Source of the DNA: Rugamonas rivuli
Lineage (GTDB): Bacteria > Pseudomonadota > Gammaproteobacteria > Burkholderiales > Burkholderiaceae_D
Length of the DNA stretch: 64,000 nt
Direction of reading: 5' to 3'
Assembly: GCF_009380165.1 (NCBI RefSeq)
Contig: NZ_WHUF01000007.1
Span: forward strand, 124,001-188,000
The stretch's first letter is position 1. Every line of letters begins with the position of its first letter. This document shows positions 24,146 to 32,288 of this stretch, in pieces. Made by a program: the position numbers and the translations under genes. The notes below the pieces were generated by a model. The model was given only the letters and a program-made list of their open reading frames with translations, was not told the origin of the DNA and did no database searches.

Positions 24146-25450
24146 ATGATGAAATTCTCCAGAACGGCTGCACTCGGCCTGCTGTTGGCCTCCTCGCTGG
24201 CCACGGCGCAAACTCCCTACACCGACGACTCCACCTATCGCGGGCTGGGCGGCAAGGAAGGCATCAAGAAAATCGTCGATACCTTTGTTCCCATGCTGCT
24301 GGCCGATCCGCGCATCAAGGAAAGCTTCGCCGACTTCGACATGGTGCAGCTCAACGTGCGGTTGCAGGAGCAGTTCTGCGAGTTTGCCGGCGGTCCGTGC
24401 AAGTACACCGGCAAATACCGCGACAAGACGATGGACGGCGTCGGTACCGTGCGCGACATGGCCACCGTGCACCAGGATTTGAAGATCACCAACGCCATGT
24501 TCAACGCGCTGGCGGAAGACTTGCAGATCGCGATGGAGCAGAATAATGTGCCCAGCAGCGTATCGAACAAGCTGATCGCGAAGCTGGCGCCGATGCAGCG
24601 CGCCATCGTGACCACCACGGTCGCGCAGACCAAGCCGGACTTGGGCAAGTTCCTCGCCACCGGCGGCGTCAGCCAGGTGGAGGGCGCGGGCGGCGGCGGC
24701 ATCACGCCATGGGCGCTGATCAGCGGCTACGGCACGCGCGACAGCTGGAGTGCGAACGCGCACTACACCTACATCGACACCCAGGACTACAAGCTCAACA
24801 GCTACGGCGTGGCGGTGGGCATCGCCGACCGGCTGGAGATTTCGCTGGCCAAGCAGGAGTTCAAGGGCAGCCTGGCGCCGTTGAACCTGCTGAACATCAA
24901 GCAGGATATCCTGGGCCTGAAGCTGAAGGTGGCGGGCGATGCCGTCTACGAGCAGGACAACTGGATGCCGCAGGTGGCGATTGGCGTGCTGTACAAGCGC
25001 AACAAGGGCATAGGCGGGCTGGGCGCGCTGGGCGTGACCAATGTGACGCAACTGGGCGCCAAGGACGACCATGGCTACGACTACTATGTGGCGGCCACCA
25101 AGATTTTGTTCGAGCAGAGCCTGCTGCTGAACGGCACGCTGCGGGCGACCCGCGCCAACCAGATGGGGATATTGGGATTCGGCGGGGACAAGGGCGACAG
25201 CCAGCGGCTGATGCCGGAAGTGTCGGCGGCCTACCTGGTCAACCGCAAGCTGGCGGTGGGCGCCGAGTACCGGCGCAAGCCGCACAACCTGGGCGTGGAC
25301 AACGAGAAGGCGTATTACGATGCCTTCGTTGCCTGGTTCCCGAGCAAGAACTTTTCAGTGACGGCCGCGTATGCGGAACTGGGCGACATCACCATCTTCA
25401 ATCCGAAGAAGCAGCACGGCTTGTACCTGTCGCTGCAGGCCGGCTTCTAG
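24146..25450 (+). CDS. exported truncated-hemoglobin / DUF3034 barrel fusion protein
   Basis: A 434-aa protein with a signal peptide (about 1-22, ...ATA). Residues about 30-150 are a group 1 truncated globin: GLGGKEGIKKIVDTFVP, then GGPCKYTGKYRD, and ATVHQDLKITNAMFNALAED with the predicted proximal His in VHQDL. Residues about 163-434 match DUF3034 (FLATGGVSQVEGAGGGGITP, HYTYIDTQDYKLNSYGVAVG) with alternating strands and a terminal Phe, so an outer-membrane barrel is likely. The two domains are normally separate proteins. AAGGAT lies 5 bases before the ATG. A sequencing frameshift joining two genes is possible but no trace is seen. Confidence 0.78.
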   Translation: MMKFSRTAALGLLLASSLATAQTPYTDDSTYRGLGGKEGIKKIVDTFVPMLLADPRIKESFADFDMVQLNVRLQEQFCEFAGGPCKYTGKYRDKTMDGVGTVRDMATVHQDLKITNAMFNALAEDLQIAMEQNNVPSSVSNKLIAKLAPMQRAIVTTTVAQTKPDLGKFLATGGVSQVEGAGGGGITPWALISGYGTRDSWSANAHYTYIDTQDYKLNSYGVAVGIADRLEISLAKQEFKGSLAPLNLLNIKQDILGLKLKVAGDAVYEQDNWMPQVAIGVLYKRNKGIGGLGALGVTNVTQLGAKDDHGYDYYVAATKILFEQSLLLNGTLRATRANQMGILGFGGDKGDSQRLMPEVSAAYLVNRKLAVGAEYRRKPHNLGVDNEKAYYDAFVAWFPSKNFSVTAAYAELGDITIFNPKKQHGLYLSLQAGF

Positions 25451-25998
25451 CCGTGCAGCGATTCTTCCAGCAGCTTGTGCAGGGCGGCGAAATCGGGTTC
25501 GCCCAGGTAGCGCTTGAGGATCTTGCCGTCCTTGCCGATCACGAAGGTGGTCGGCGTCATCGCCACGTTGCCGTAGGCTTTGGCGGCTGAGCCGTCGGCA
25601 TCCAGCGCCACCTTGAACGGCAGCTGGCGCGTTTCAGCATAGTTCAGCACGTAGTTGGGCGGGTCGTAGTTCATCGCCACGGCGACGAACTCCAGGCCCT
25701 GGCCCTTGAACTTGTTGTAGGTGTCGACCATCTTCGGCATCTCGGCCACGCAGGTGGTGCACGAGGTGGCCCAGAAATTGACCATCACCACCTTGCCGCG
25801 CAGGCTGGCCGGCGAAATCTTTTCGCCCTTGATGCTGACGAAGGTGACGTCCGGCGCGCTCTGGCGCTGGTTCAGCGTCAGGTAGCCGCCCAGGCCGATG
25901 GCGCCGATCAACACGGCGGCCACGACCGGCTTGACCCAGCCGGGGGAGGATTTGGTCTCTTGCATGATAAGCCCAGACATCGAGGAAGGTGAGGCCAT
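25447..25998 (-). CDS. TlpA-like membrane-anchored thioredoxin
   Basis: A 183-aa thiol-disulfide protein with one N-terminal membrane helix (about 24-42) and a periplasmic thioredoxin domain. The redox motif is FWATSCTTCVAEMP, so CxxC is present with TSC in place of the usual WC. The cis-Pro is in MTPTTFVIGKDG. The start at 25998 has GGGGAGG six bases upstream; internal ATGs at 25980 and 25965 lack a site. It may reduce periplasmic disulfides, for example for cytochrome c maturation. It ends the lpoA-yraN-diaA-dolP run and overlaps the globin gene stop by 4 bp. Confidence 0.87.
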   Translation of the reverse strand: MASPSSMSGLIMQETKSSPGWVKPVVAAVLIGAIGLGGYLTLNQRQSAPDVTFVSIKGEKISPASLRGKVVMVNFWATSCTTCVAEMPKMVDTYNKFKGQGLEFVAVAMNYDPPNYVLNYAETRQLPFKVALDADGSAAKAYGNVAMTPTTFVIGKDGKILKRYLGEPDFAALHKLLEESLHG

Positions 25999-26015
25999 TA
26001 TAGACCTCCCCGGAA

Positions 26016-26666
26016 TTACGAGTTGCCGGCCGGCTTGCTAGGCTGGTAGCTCTTCCACTCTTCTTCGGTGATGTACTCGAACACCTTGACCACCTTGTTC
26101 ACGCCGCTGACGCCGCGCGCCACGTCGGCGCCGATCTGGCCTTCGCGCTGGGTCACGCGGCCCTGCAGGTAGACCACGCCGCGCTCCGTCACCACCTGGT
26201 AGGAGTTGGCCGAGATATCCTTCATGTCGACCAGGCTGGCCTTGACCTTGGTGGTGATCAGCGCATCGTTGGAACGCGAGGTGTAGCTCGACGGTCCGGC
26301 GATTTCCAGCTCGTTGATGACCGAGAGCACGCCCTCGATGCCGCGCAGTTCGCGCTCGGCGGCGGCCTTCATGGCCTCGTCGCGCACTTCGCCGGTCAGC
26401 AGGGCGCGGCGGTTGAAACTGTTGATGTTGGTGTGACCCGCATCGCCGATGACGTTGTTGAGCTTGATGCCGCCCTTGACTTCGATCGCCCGGTCTTCCG
26501 TCTGCGCACCCAGGGTGCGGCGGTCGGTGGCGGCCAGCGTTCCGGAAATGGCTCCGCCCGCGACCAGCGCTACGCAGCCCGACAGCGACGCCAGCATGGC
26601 GCCGCACAGCACGCTCATGGCCAGCGGCCGTTGTACTTTTTTCCAGATATCGCCGGGATTACTCAT
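26016..26666 (-). CDS. dolP: BON-domain outer-membrane lipoprotein (DolP/YraP-like)
   Basis: A 216-aa lipoprotein with lipobox SLSGC (Cys31) and two BON domains (about 65-125 and 132-200; LTGEVRDEAMKAAAERELRG, VYLQGRVTQREGQIGADVAR). DolP binds anionic phospholipid at the outer membrane and supports envelope integrity and BAM function in E. coli. The ATG lies inside the end of diaA (8-bp overlap), matching the E. coli diaA-dolP order. Confidence 0.88.
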   Translation of the reverse strand: MSNPGDIWKKVQRPLAMSVLCGAMLASLSGCVALVAGGAISGTLAATDRRTLGAQTEDRAIEVKGGIKLNNVIGDAGHTNINSFNRRALLTGEVRDEAMKAAAERELRGIEGVLSVINELEIAGPSSYTSRSNDALITTKVKASLVDMKDISANSYQVVTERGVVYLQGRVTQREGQIGADVARGVSGVNKVVKVFEYITEEEWKSYQPSKPAGNS

Positions 26667-27255
26667 TCACATCTCCTCCGAATAGCGCGACGTCGATGCC
26701 GTCGCAAATGCAGTGTATGGTCACCAGATGGACTTCCTGGATGCGGGCAGTACGGTCGGCCGGCACGCAGATATGCACGTCGGCGTCGGTCAACATTTTG
26801 CCGATGGCGCCGCCGCCCTTGCCGGTCATGGCCACCACGCGCATTTCGCGCTCCAGCGCCGCTTCGATCGCCGCCATCACGTTGGCCGAGTTGCCCGAGG
26901 TCGAGAACGCCAGCAGGATGTCGCCGGCCTGGCCGAAGGCCTGCACCTGCTTGGAGAAGATCTCGCGGTAGCTGTAGTCGTTGGCCACCGCCGTCAGGAT
27001 CGACGTATCGGTGGTCAGCGCCATCGCCGGCAGCGGGAAACGCTCGCGCTCGAAGCGCCCGACCAGCTCGGCCGCGAAGTGCTGGGCGTCGGCGGCGGAA
27101 CCGCCATTGCCGCACACCAGAATCTTGTTTCCGTTGGACAACGCCGAGAACATCAGCTCGATCGCTTGCGCGATGTGCGGAGCGAGGACGGTGGCGGATT
27201 GGATTTTGAGTTCGGCACTTTCGTGGAAGTGCGAGAGTATGCGTTGATTATTCAT
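26659..27255 (-). CDS. diaA: SIS-domain protein DiaA (phosphoheptose-isomerase-like)
   Basis: A 198-aa SIS-domain protein: VCGNGGSAADAQHFAAELVG (about 47-66), LTTDTSILTAVANDY and STSGNSANV. The GmhA and DiaA families are close. Gene order lpoA-yraN-diaA-dolP favours DiaA, which binds DnaA and promotes timely replication initiation. GmhA activity (heptose synthesis) cannot be excluded from sequence alone. The ATG is preceded by weak purine sequence. Confidence 0.85.
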   Translation of the reverse strand: MNNQRILSHFHESAELKIQSATVLAPHIAQAIELMFSALSNGNKILVCGNGGSAADAQHFAAELVGRFERERFPLPAMALTTDTSILTAVANDYSYREIFSKQVQAFGQAGDILLAFSTSGNSANVMAAIEAALEREMRVVAMTGKGGGAIGKMLTDADVHICVPADRTARIQEVHLVTIHCICDGIDVALFGGDVNE

Positions 27256-27312
27256 AGTGTGCTGATTATAGTGCAGCCGCTCAACGAGCCGGACAAGCGC
27301 TGTTAAAAATGC

Positions 27313-27663
27313 TTACATTTCGAGTGTGTTTTGTATCCATGACAACTTTTCACCGTCGATGGCGACCAGGTCGAAGCGGCATGGCGGCAGGCTGGGGTAG
27401 CGTAGCAGATAGAACTGGGCGGCGTGGATCAGGCGCCGCTGCTTGGCCGGGGTGACGCTGGCTGCGGCCCCGCCGTAGCGGCTGCCCGCCCGGCGCCGCA
27501 CTTCGACGAACACCAGGTGGGCGCCATGTTGCATGATCAGGTCGATTTCGCCCGCCTTGCAGAGGAAGTTGCGCTCGACCAGCACCAGGCCGTGCAGCAG
27601 CAAATGGGCCAGGGCGCGGTCTTCGCCGAGACGGCCCAGGCGCTGTTGCTCGGTCTGCGGCAT
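27313..27663 (-). CDS. yraN: YraN-family (UPF0102) predicted endonuclease-fold protein
   Basis: A 116-aa protein with the UPF0102 core: GRLGEDRALAHLLLHG, RNFLCKAGEIDLIM and VFVEVRRRAGSRYGG, the restriction-endonuclease-like E..D...EVK pattern. In vivo role unknown. It lies 7 bp after lpoA, as in E. coli. Confidence 0.9.
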   Translation of the reverse strand: MPQTEQQRLGRLGEDRALAHLLLHGLVLVERNFLCKAGEIDLIMQHGAHLVFVEVRRRAGSRYGGAAASVTPAKQRRLIHAAQFYLLRYPSLPPCRFDLVAIDGEKLSWIQNTLEM

Positions 27664-27670
27664 GGCGGCC

Positions 27671-29074
27671 TCACGGCGTGACCGGCTGCGGCACGCCGTT
27701 CTTCACCACCGCCGATTGCTCGACCCGCTCGAAACTGGCGGCGCCCTGGCCGAAATCGATGGTCAGCCGGCCGGTCACGCCGTCCAGGTGGAAGCGGCCG
27801 ACCGGATGGCGGGCGATCTCCCGCGCCACGCGGTAGGCGTCGATGCCCAGCGCGTACAGGCGTTCGAGGTCGGCGCTGCCGGGCTGCGGCGGATGCGGGT
27901 AGACCATCACCGCCGGGTGGTCGCGCTGGATTTGCCATGGCAGGTCCAGCAGGCGCACGCCGTCGAGCTCCTGGGTCGGGCTGTTGTTGCCGCTGCCGGC
28001 GTTCAGCGCCGAGGTGCCGTAGACCGGCAGTCCGCGCAGCGGCCCGGCCGGCGCCGGGGCCGGTGGCGGCGGCAGCGCGTCGGCGGTGCTGAAGATGGGG
28101 TTGGCCGGCTCGCTGTTGAAATTGTCGCCGAGGGCGGCGCGCAGCTGGCGGGTCTGGTCCGCGCCCATGGCGGAGAATAGCAGGCCGGGCAGGTCGTCGC
28201 GCAGGCGGGCGCGCAGTTGCACCAGTTCCGGATCGCTGAGGTAGCCGTCCGGCGCGCTCAGCTCGACCAGCTTGACCGGCAGGCCGTGGCGCTGCCACTG
28301 GGCGGCGAAGGCGGCCGCCACGCGGCGCTGCCATGGCGTGCTGGTGCTCAACACCATGGCCGTGCTGCCCGGATGGGCGGCGGCGGCCCACTGGGCGGCC
28401 TGGCGGGCTTCTTCTTCGATGGACAGGCCCATCGCCAGCATGGACGGCGGCAGTGGCGTCGCGCCGGGCAGGCCGTGGCCTTCGGGATAGTTGAGCGCGA
28501 TGGTCGGCTTTTGCGTCAGCGGACTGGCAGCGATGGCTGCCACGGCGGAGCGCGCCAGCGGGCCGATGATGATGTCGTCCTGCTGCTGGGCGCGGGCGTA
28601 GCTGGCCAGCACGTCCTGCGGTACGTCGCCGGTTTCGATCACGGTGACGGCGATGTTGTCGCGGTCGCGCTCCCAGGCCGCCAGGAATCCGGCCCGCACC
28701 GACGACGCGGCTTGGCCCAGAGCCTCGGAGCGCAGCGGCAGCAGCAGCGTCATGCGGATCGGGGCGTTGGATGGCTGGGCGGCCTCGTCGGCAGCGCGGG
28801 TCCGGCCCGGATCGGCGCTGGCGGTCGGGCCGGCTCCGGCTGCGGCAGGCGCGGCGGCGGCCATGCCCGGCAGCGTGACGGCGAAGGTTTCCGCCGGCGG
28901 CGGTGTCGGTTCCGGGGGTGGTTTGGGCAGCGGCGCGGGCCGGGCCGGCGGCGCCGCACTTGTATTTGATGAGCCGGGCGCGCACAATCCTCCGGGCGCG
29001 TTGCAGAAAGGCGTGCTGCACGCACTGACCAGTGCCGCGACCGCACACAGCAGCGACAACCTCACACTATTCAT
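27671..29074 (-). CDS. LpoA-like penicillin-binding-protein activator, short form
   Basis: A 466-aa lipoprotein: MNSVRLSLLCAVAALVSAC with Cys19 as lipid site. A Pro/Ala-rich linker (about 35-110) precedes a periplasmic-binding-protein-like domain (about 118-455: IRMTLLLPLRSEALGQAASS, IIGPLARSAVAAIAA, PTIALNYPEG, ALGIDAYRVA). E. coli LpoA is longer because of an N-terminal TPR domain. That domain is missing here, so the protein would contact PBP1A differently. Divergent from rsmI with 10 bp between start codons. Confidence 0.85.
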   Translation of the reverse strand: MNSVRLSLLCAVAALVSACSTPFCNAPGGLCAPGSSNTSAAPPARPAPLPKPPPEPTPPPAETFAVTLPGMAAAAPAAAGAGPTASADPGRTRAADEAAQPSNAPIRMTLLLPLRSEALGQAASSVRAGFLAAWERDRDNIAVTVIETGDVPQDVLASYARAQQQDDIIIGPLARSAVAAIAASPLTQKPTIALNYPEGHGLPGATPLPPSMLAMGLSIEEEARQAAQWAAAAHPGSTAMVLSTSTPWQRRVAAAFAAQWQRHGLPVKLVELSAPDGYLSDPELVQLRARLRDDLPGLLFSAMGADQTRQLRAALGDNFNSEPANPIFSTADALPPPPAPAPAGPLRGLPVYGTSALNAGSGNNSPTQELDGVRLLDLPWQIQRDHPAVMVYPHPPQPGSADLERLYALGIDAYRVAREIARHPVGRFHLDGVTGRLTIDFGQGAASFERVEQSAVVKNGVPQPVTP

Positions 29075-29084
29075 CCTACCCCCA

Positions 29085-29993
29085 ATGACCGCACAAGAAT
29101 CCAGCTCCATCGCCACCCTGCCCGTGATGGGCGAAATGGCGCACCAGACCTATCCTAGCGCAACCTTGTACGTCGTGGCGACCCCGATCGGCAATGTGAC
29201 GGATATTAGCCTGCGGGCGCTGCACGTCTTGAGCCTGGTCAATGCCGTGGCCTGCGAGGACACCCGCAACACCGCCCAGCTGATGACCCGCTTCGGCCTG
29301 CACAAGCCGCTGATCGCCGCCCACCAGCACAACGAGCGCGAAGTGGCGGACACGCTGATCGCCCGCCTGCAGGCCGGCGAGCGCATCGCGCTGGTGTCGG
29401 ACGCCGGCACGCCGGCCGTGTCCGATCCGGGCGCGCGCATCGTCGATGCGGTGCGGGCGGCCGGCCTGCGCGTGCTGCCGCTGCCGGGCGCGTCGGCGGC
29501 GGTGACGGCCTTGTCGGCCAGCGGACTGGTGAACGATCAGTTTTACTTCGTCGGCTTCCTGCCGGCCAAGGCCAAGCAGCGCGAGAATTTCCTCGGCACG
29601 CTGCGCGCGGTGACGGCCACCATGGTGTTCTACGAAGCGCCGCACCGCATCCTCGATTGCGCCACGGCGCTGGCGGCGGTGTTCGAGCCGGAGCGCCAGG
29701 TGGTGTTCGCGCGCGAGCTGACCAAGATGTTCGAGGAAATCCACCGCTGCCCGCTGTCCGAGGCGGAAGCCTGGATCCGCGCCGATGCGCATCGCGAGAA
29801 GGGTGAGTTCGTCGTGCTGCTGGCCGGCGCCCCGGCCGCCGAGGACGAGCAGGATGTGGAAGCGGAGCGCATCCTCAAGATCCTGCTGACCGAGTGCTCG
29901 GTCAAGCAGGCCGCCAACCTGGCGGCGCAGATCACCGGCCGCAAGAAGAACGCGCTGTACGACCGCGCCTTGCAGCTCAAGGGCGAAGAATAG
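29085..29993 (+). CDS. rsmI: 16S rRNA (cytidine(1402)-2'-O)-methyltransferase
   Basis: A 302-aa SAM-dependent tetrapyrrole-methylase-fold enzyme that methylates the ribose of C1402 in the ribosomal P site. Motifs: LYVVATPIGNVTDISLRAL, CEDTRNTAQLM, LVSDAGTPAVSDPGARIV, LPLPGASAAVTALSASG, and KKNALYDRALQL at the C-terminus. The ATG at 29085 has a poor ribosome site; ATGs at 29127 and 29136 are alternatives. Next to lpoA in divergent orientation, as in E. coli. Confidence 0.93.
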   Translation: MTAQESSSIATLPVMGEMAHQTYPSATLYVVATPIGNVTDISLRALHVLSLVNAVACEDTRNTAQLMTRFGLHKPLIAAHQHNEREVADTLIARLQAGERIALVSDAGTPAVSDPGARIVDAVRAAGLRVLPLPGASAAVTALSASGLVNDQFYFVGFLPAKAKQRENFLGTLRAVTATMVFYEAPHRILDCATALAAVFEPERQVVFARELTKMFEEIHRCPLSEAEAWIRADAHREKGEFVVLLAGAPAAEDEQDVEAERILKILLTECSVKQAANLAAQITGRKKNALYDRALQLKGEE

Positions 29994-30644
29994 TCAGAAC
30001 TTGCAGCCGCTGTCCTTCTTGTCCAGCAGCCAGAACAGCGGAGTCAACAGGTTGCCGCCTTCCTTCAGGCAGCTTGGCCGGGCGGCGCCCTTGATGTCGC
30101 GCGTCAGCTTGCTATCCCGCTGCTCCGGATAGAGCGGATGGTCTTCCAGCTGCGCCACCGGCAGGCCGGCGCGGGCCGGGTCCTTGGCGTTGGCTTCTTT
30201 GCGGGCCGTTTTCAGCGCCGCGTCCATGTCGAATTTCTTCGGTTGCAGCTCGGGGTGCAGCGGATCGGGCGCCGTGCCGGCCGGCGGCAGCGTGATCGCC
30301 TGGGCGGCGGTGGGCGCCGGTGTTGGCTCGGCTGCGGCCGCGATGACGGCTTTCGGCGGGCTGGCGCGCTCGGCCACCTGGGGGCGTTCTTTCTTGCGCG
30401 GTTGGACAGGCTCCGGTTTTTGCGGCGGCGGTTCCACTTTGGCGACGATGGGCTTGGGCGGTGCGGGCGGCTGTAGCCAGACCGTCATGGCCTTGGCCGG
30501 GCGCGGCTCGTCTGGCGCGCTGGGGGCCGCCAGCCGCCAGCCGAAGATCAGCGCCGCATGCAGCACCAGCGAGACGGCGATGCCCGCGACTATCCCCGGC
30601 CGGCGCATAGTCGCAGGCTGGACTTGGGTGAGGATCGCGCTCAT
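29994..30644 (-). CDS. TonB-like inner-membrane protein of unknown function
   Basis: A 216-aa protein with one N-terminal membrane helix (about 17-38: IVAGIAVSLVLHAALIFGWR). A Pro-rich/Lys region follows (about 50-115: LQPPAPPKPIVAKVEPPPQK), resembling the TonB linker. The compact C-terminal domain (PLYPEQRDSKLTRDIKGAAR, and two Cys in SCLKEGGN...SGCKF) is not a recognised TonB_C domain. It could span the periplasm and touch an outer-membrane partner. The start at 30644 has a weak site. Convergent with rsmI, with abutting stops. Confidence 0.65.
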   Translation of the reverse strand: MSAILTQVQPATMRRPGIVAGIAVSLVLHAALIFGWRLAAPSAPDEPRPAKAMTVWLQPPAPPKPIVAKVEPPPQKPEPVQPRKKERPQVAERASPPKAVIAAAAEPTPAPTAAQAITLPPAGTAPDPLHPELQPKKFDMDAALKTARKEANAKDPARAGLPVAQLEDHPLYPEQRDSKLTRDIKGAARPSCLKEGGNLLTPLFWLLDKKDSGCKF

Positions 30645-30728
30645 GGTTGTTTAGATAAGGTCTGCACACCGCCATAATCTCACATTGAAAAAAAATCGCC
30701 ATGGTACATACTGATTTCATAGTGACAC

Positions 30729-30757
30729 TTGACGGATACTGGAGCAGCTTGTATTAT
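30729..30757 (+). promoter_or_regulatory. sigma-70 promoter of tRNA-Pro
   Basis: TTGACG (-35, 30729-30734), 17-bp spacer, TATTAT (-10, 30752-30757). Transcription would begin around 30764, a few bases before the tRNA 5' end. Confidence 0.8.
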
Positions 30758-30767
30758 CTTGCTTCTT

Positions 30768-30844
30768 CGGAGTGTGGCGCAGCCCGGTAGCGCACCTGGT
30801 TTGGGACCAGGGGGTCCAAGGTTCGAATCCTTGTACTCCGACCA
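30768..30844 (+). tRNA. tRNA-Pro (anticodon UGG)
   Basis: 77 nt. The acceptor stem CGGAGTG/TACTCCG includes one G-T pair. The anticodon arm CCTGG-TTTGGGA-CCAGG puts TGG at the anticodon. The T-arm contains GGTTCGAATCC, and the 3' CCA is encoded (30842-30844). A clear promoter precedes and a terminator follows. No duplicated 3' end suggesting an integrated element was seen nearby. Confidence 0.97.
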
Positions 30845-30856
30845 GATTCAAGAAAA

Positions 30857-30892
30857 AAGACTCAAGAGCTCAGGCTCTTGGGTCTTTTTTTT
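30857..30892 (+). terminator. terminator of tRNA-Pro
   Basis: AAGACTCAAGAGC pairs with GCTCTTGGGTCTT (13-bp stem with one wobble, 4-base loop TCAG) followed by a T run. Confidence 0.9.
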
Positions 30893-30919
30893 ATCCCGAA
30901 CCCATTTTTTTTGAAAATA

Positions 30920-30937
30920 TATATAAGCGCTTATATA
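30920..30937. promoter_or_regulatory. 18-bp perfect palindrome, candidate MarR operator
   Basis: TATATAAGCGCTTATATA is a perfect dyad ending 20 bp before the MarR-family ATG. It also contains -10-like sequence, so a bound regulator would block transcription. Autoregulation is inferred. Confidence 0.55.
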
Positions 30938-30957
30938 AATAGTGCTACCATCGCTTC

Positions 30958-31431
30958 ATGAAACAAGGACTCGGAACCCAACTACGACACCTGATCGAAC
31001 TGCTGGACGGCGCGGTTCAACAGGCCTATACGGATGCAGGCCTGGACTACCGGCCCCGCTACACGCCGGTGATGCGCGCCCTGGCGCAGCAGCACAGCGC
31101 GACCATCGGCCAGCTTGCCGAGGTGGCCGGCATCACCCAGCCGGCGGTGACGCAGACGGTGGCGCTGATGAAAAAGGAAGGCCTGCTGCTGGTCGAGGCC
31201 AGCGGCGCGGACGGCCGCCAGCGCGTAGTACGCCTGAGCAGCCAGGGCGAGGTGCTGCTGCCCCGCCTGCAGGAATGCTGGCAAGCCACCAAGCGCGCGG
31301 CCGACAGCTTGGATGCGGACCTGGACTTCCCCTTGTCCGAATGCCTGGCGCAAGCCATCGCCGTGCTGGAGCAGCGCTCCTTCGGCGACCGCATCCGCGC
31401 CGCACACAGCAAAACAAAAGCTACCCTTTGA
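30958..31431 (+). CDS. MarR-family transcriptional regulator
   Basis: A 157-aa winged-helix regulator: YTPVMRALAQQHSATIGQLAEVAGITQPAV (split here as two motifs, the recognition helix being ITQPAVTQTVALMKKEGLL at about 59-77), then a wing with DGRQRVVRLS. It is followed 11 bp later by a CPBP protease gene and a secreted protein gene on the same strand. A perfect palindrome lies just upstream, so it probably controls this small operon. The ligand is unknown. No obvious ribosome site. Confidence 0.88.
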   Translation: MKQGLGTQLRHLIELLDGAVQQAYTDAGLDYRPRYTPVMRALAQQHSATIGQLAEVAGITQPAVTQTVALMKKEGLLLVEASGADGRQRVVRLSSQGEVLLPRLQECWQATKRAADSLDADLDFPLSECLAQAIAVLEQRSFGDRIRAAHSKTKATL

Positions 31432-31442
31432 GGACAGAGACG

Positions 31443-32288
31443 ATGGAAAACACGCTGAGCATGGCAAGCACCAAACCCTCCCTGGCATCGCGCCTGATGG
31501 CCCATCCGCTGATCCGCATCGTGCTCGGCCTCGTGCTGACCTTTGCCGCCGTGCCGCTGACGATGATCGTCGCCTCGCAACTGGTAGCCAAGCCCTACCG
31601 CATCGTCTGGCCGCAGCTGCTGGCGGCGGTGCTGGTGTGGTTCGGCTATCGCTTCTACCTGCGCCGCGTCGAAAAGCGGCAGCCGACCGAGCTGGCCACG
31701 TCCGGCATGGCGCGCGAACTGGGCGCCGGCCTGCTGCTCGGCGGCGGACTGGTGGCGCTGACCTTTGCGCTGCTGGGCGCGCTGGGCGTCTACCGCTTCG
31801 ACGGCATCAATCCCTTCAGCGTCATGATGCTGGTGCCGCTGGCCGAGCTGGCGCTGGTCGGCCTGGCCGAGGAGGCGATGTTCCGCGGCGTGATCTTCGG
31901 CGTCACCGAACGTTCGCTGGGCAGCAAGGCCGCCATCGTGATCTCGTCGCTGGTGTTCGGCCTGGGCCACTTGCCGAACGAAGGCGTGTCCTTCCTCGCG
32001 GTCGGCGTGATCACCGTCTACGGCGTGCTGCAGGCCGCGCTCTACATGAAGACGCGCCGCCTGTGGGTTTGCATCGGCTCGCACGTGGCCTGGAACTACT
32101 GCGTCAGCACCGTGTTCTCGGCGACCGTCTCCGGCCACGCCGCCACGGACGGCCTGCTGCGCGGCGAGTTGGTGGGCAATACGCTGCTGACCGGCGGCGT
32201 ATTCGGCGTCGAAGGCTCCCTGATCCCGCTGCTGCTGATCACGGCCGCCGCCCTGTACTGCCTGCGCAACGTCTTCCGCCGCGCATGA
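31443..32288 (+). CDS. CPBP-family intramembrane glutamic endopeptidase
   Basis: A 281-aa multipass protein with the CPBP/Abi catalytic motifs. EEAMFRG gives Glu143, Glu144 and Arg148, FGLGH gives His176, and SHVAWN gives His214 and Asn218. Hydrophobic segments lie at about 23-48, 53-72, 95-118, 125-145, 160-178, 183-202 and 255-275. The family cleaves within the membrane and is used in prenyl-protein processing or bacteriocin immunity. GAGG lies upstream of the ATG; the stop overlaps the next start as ATGA. Confidence 0.88.
   Translation: MENTLSMASTKPSLASRLMAHPLIRIVLGLVLTFAAVPLTMIVASQLVAKPYRIVWPQLLAAVLVWFGYRFYLRRVEKRQPTELATSGMARELGAGLLLGGGLVALTFALLGALGVYRFDGINPFSVMMLVPLAELALVGLAEEAMFRGVIFGVTERSLGSKAAIVISSLVFGLGHLPNEGVSFLAVGVITVYGVLQAALYMKTRRLWVCIGSHVAWNYCVSTVFSATVSGHAATDGLLRGELVGNTLLTGGVFGVEGSLIPLLLITAAALYCLRNVFRRA

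Noticed and set aside
30768..30844. tRNA-Pro as an integration site for a genomic island
   Set aside because: No integrase and no repeat of the tRNA 3' end was seen in the following genes.
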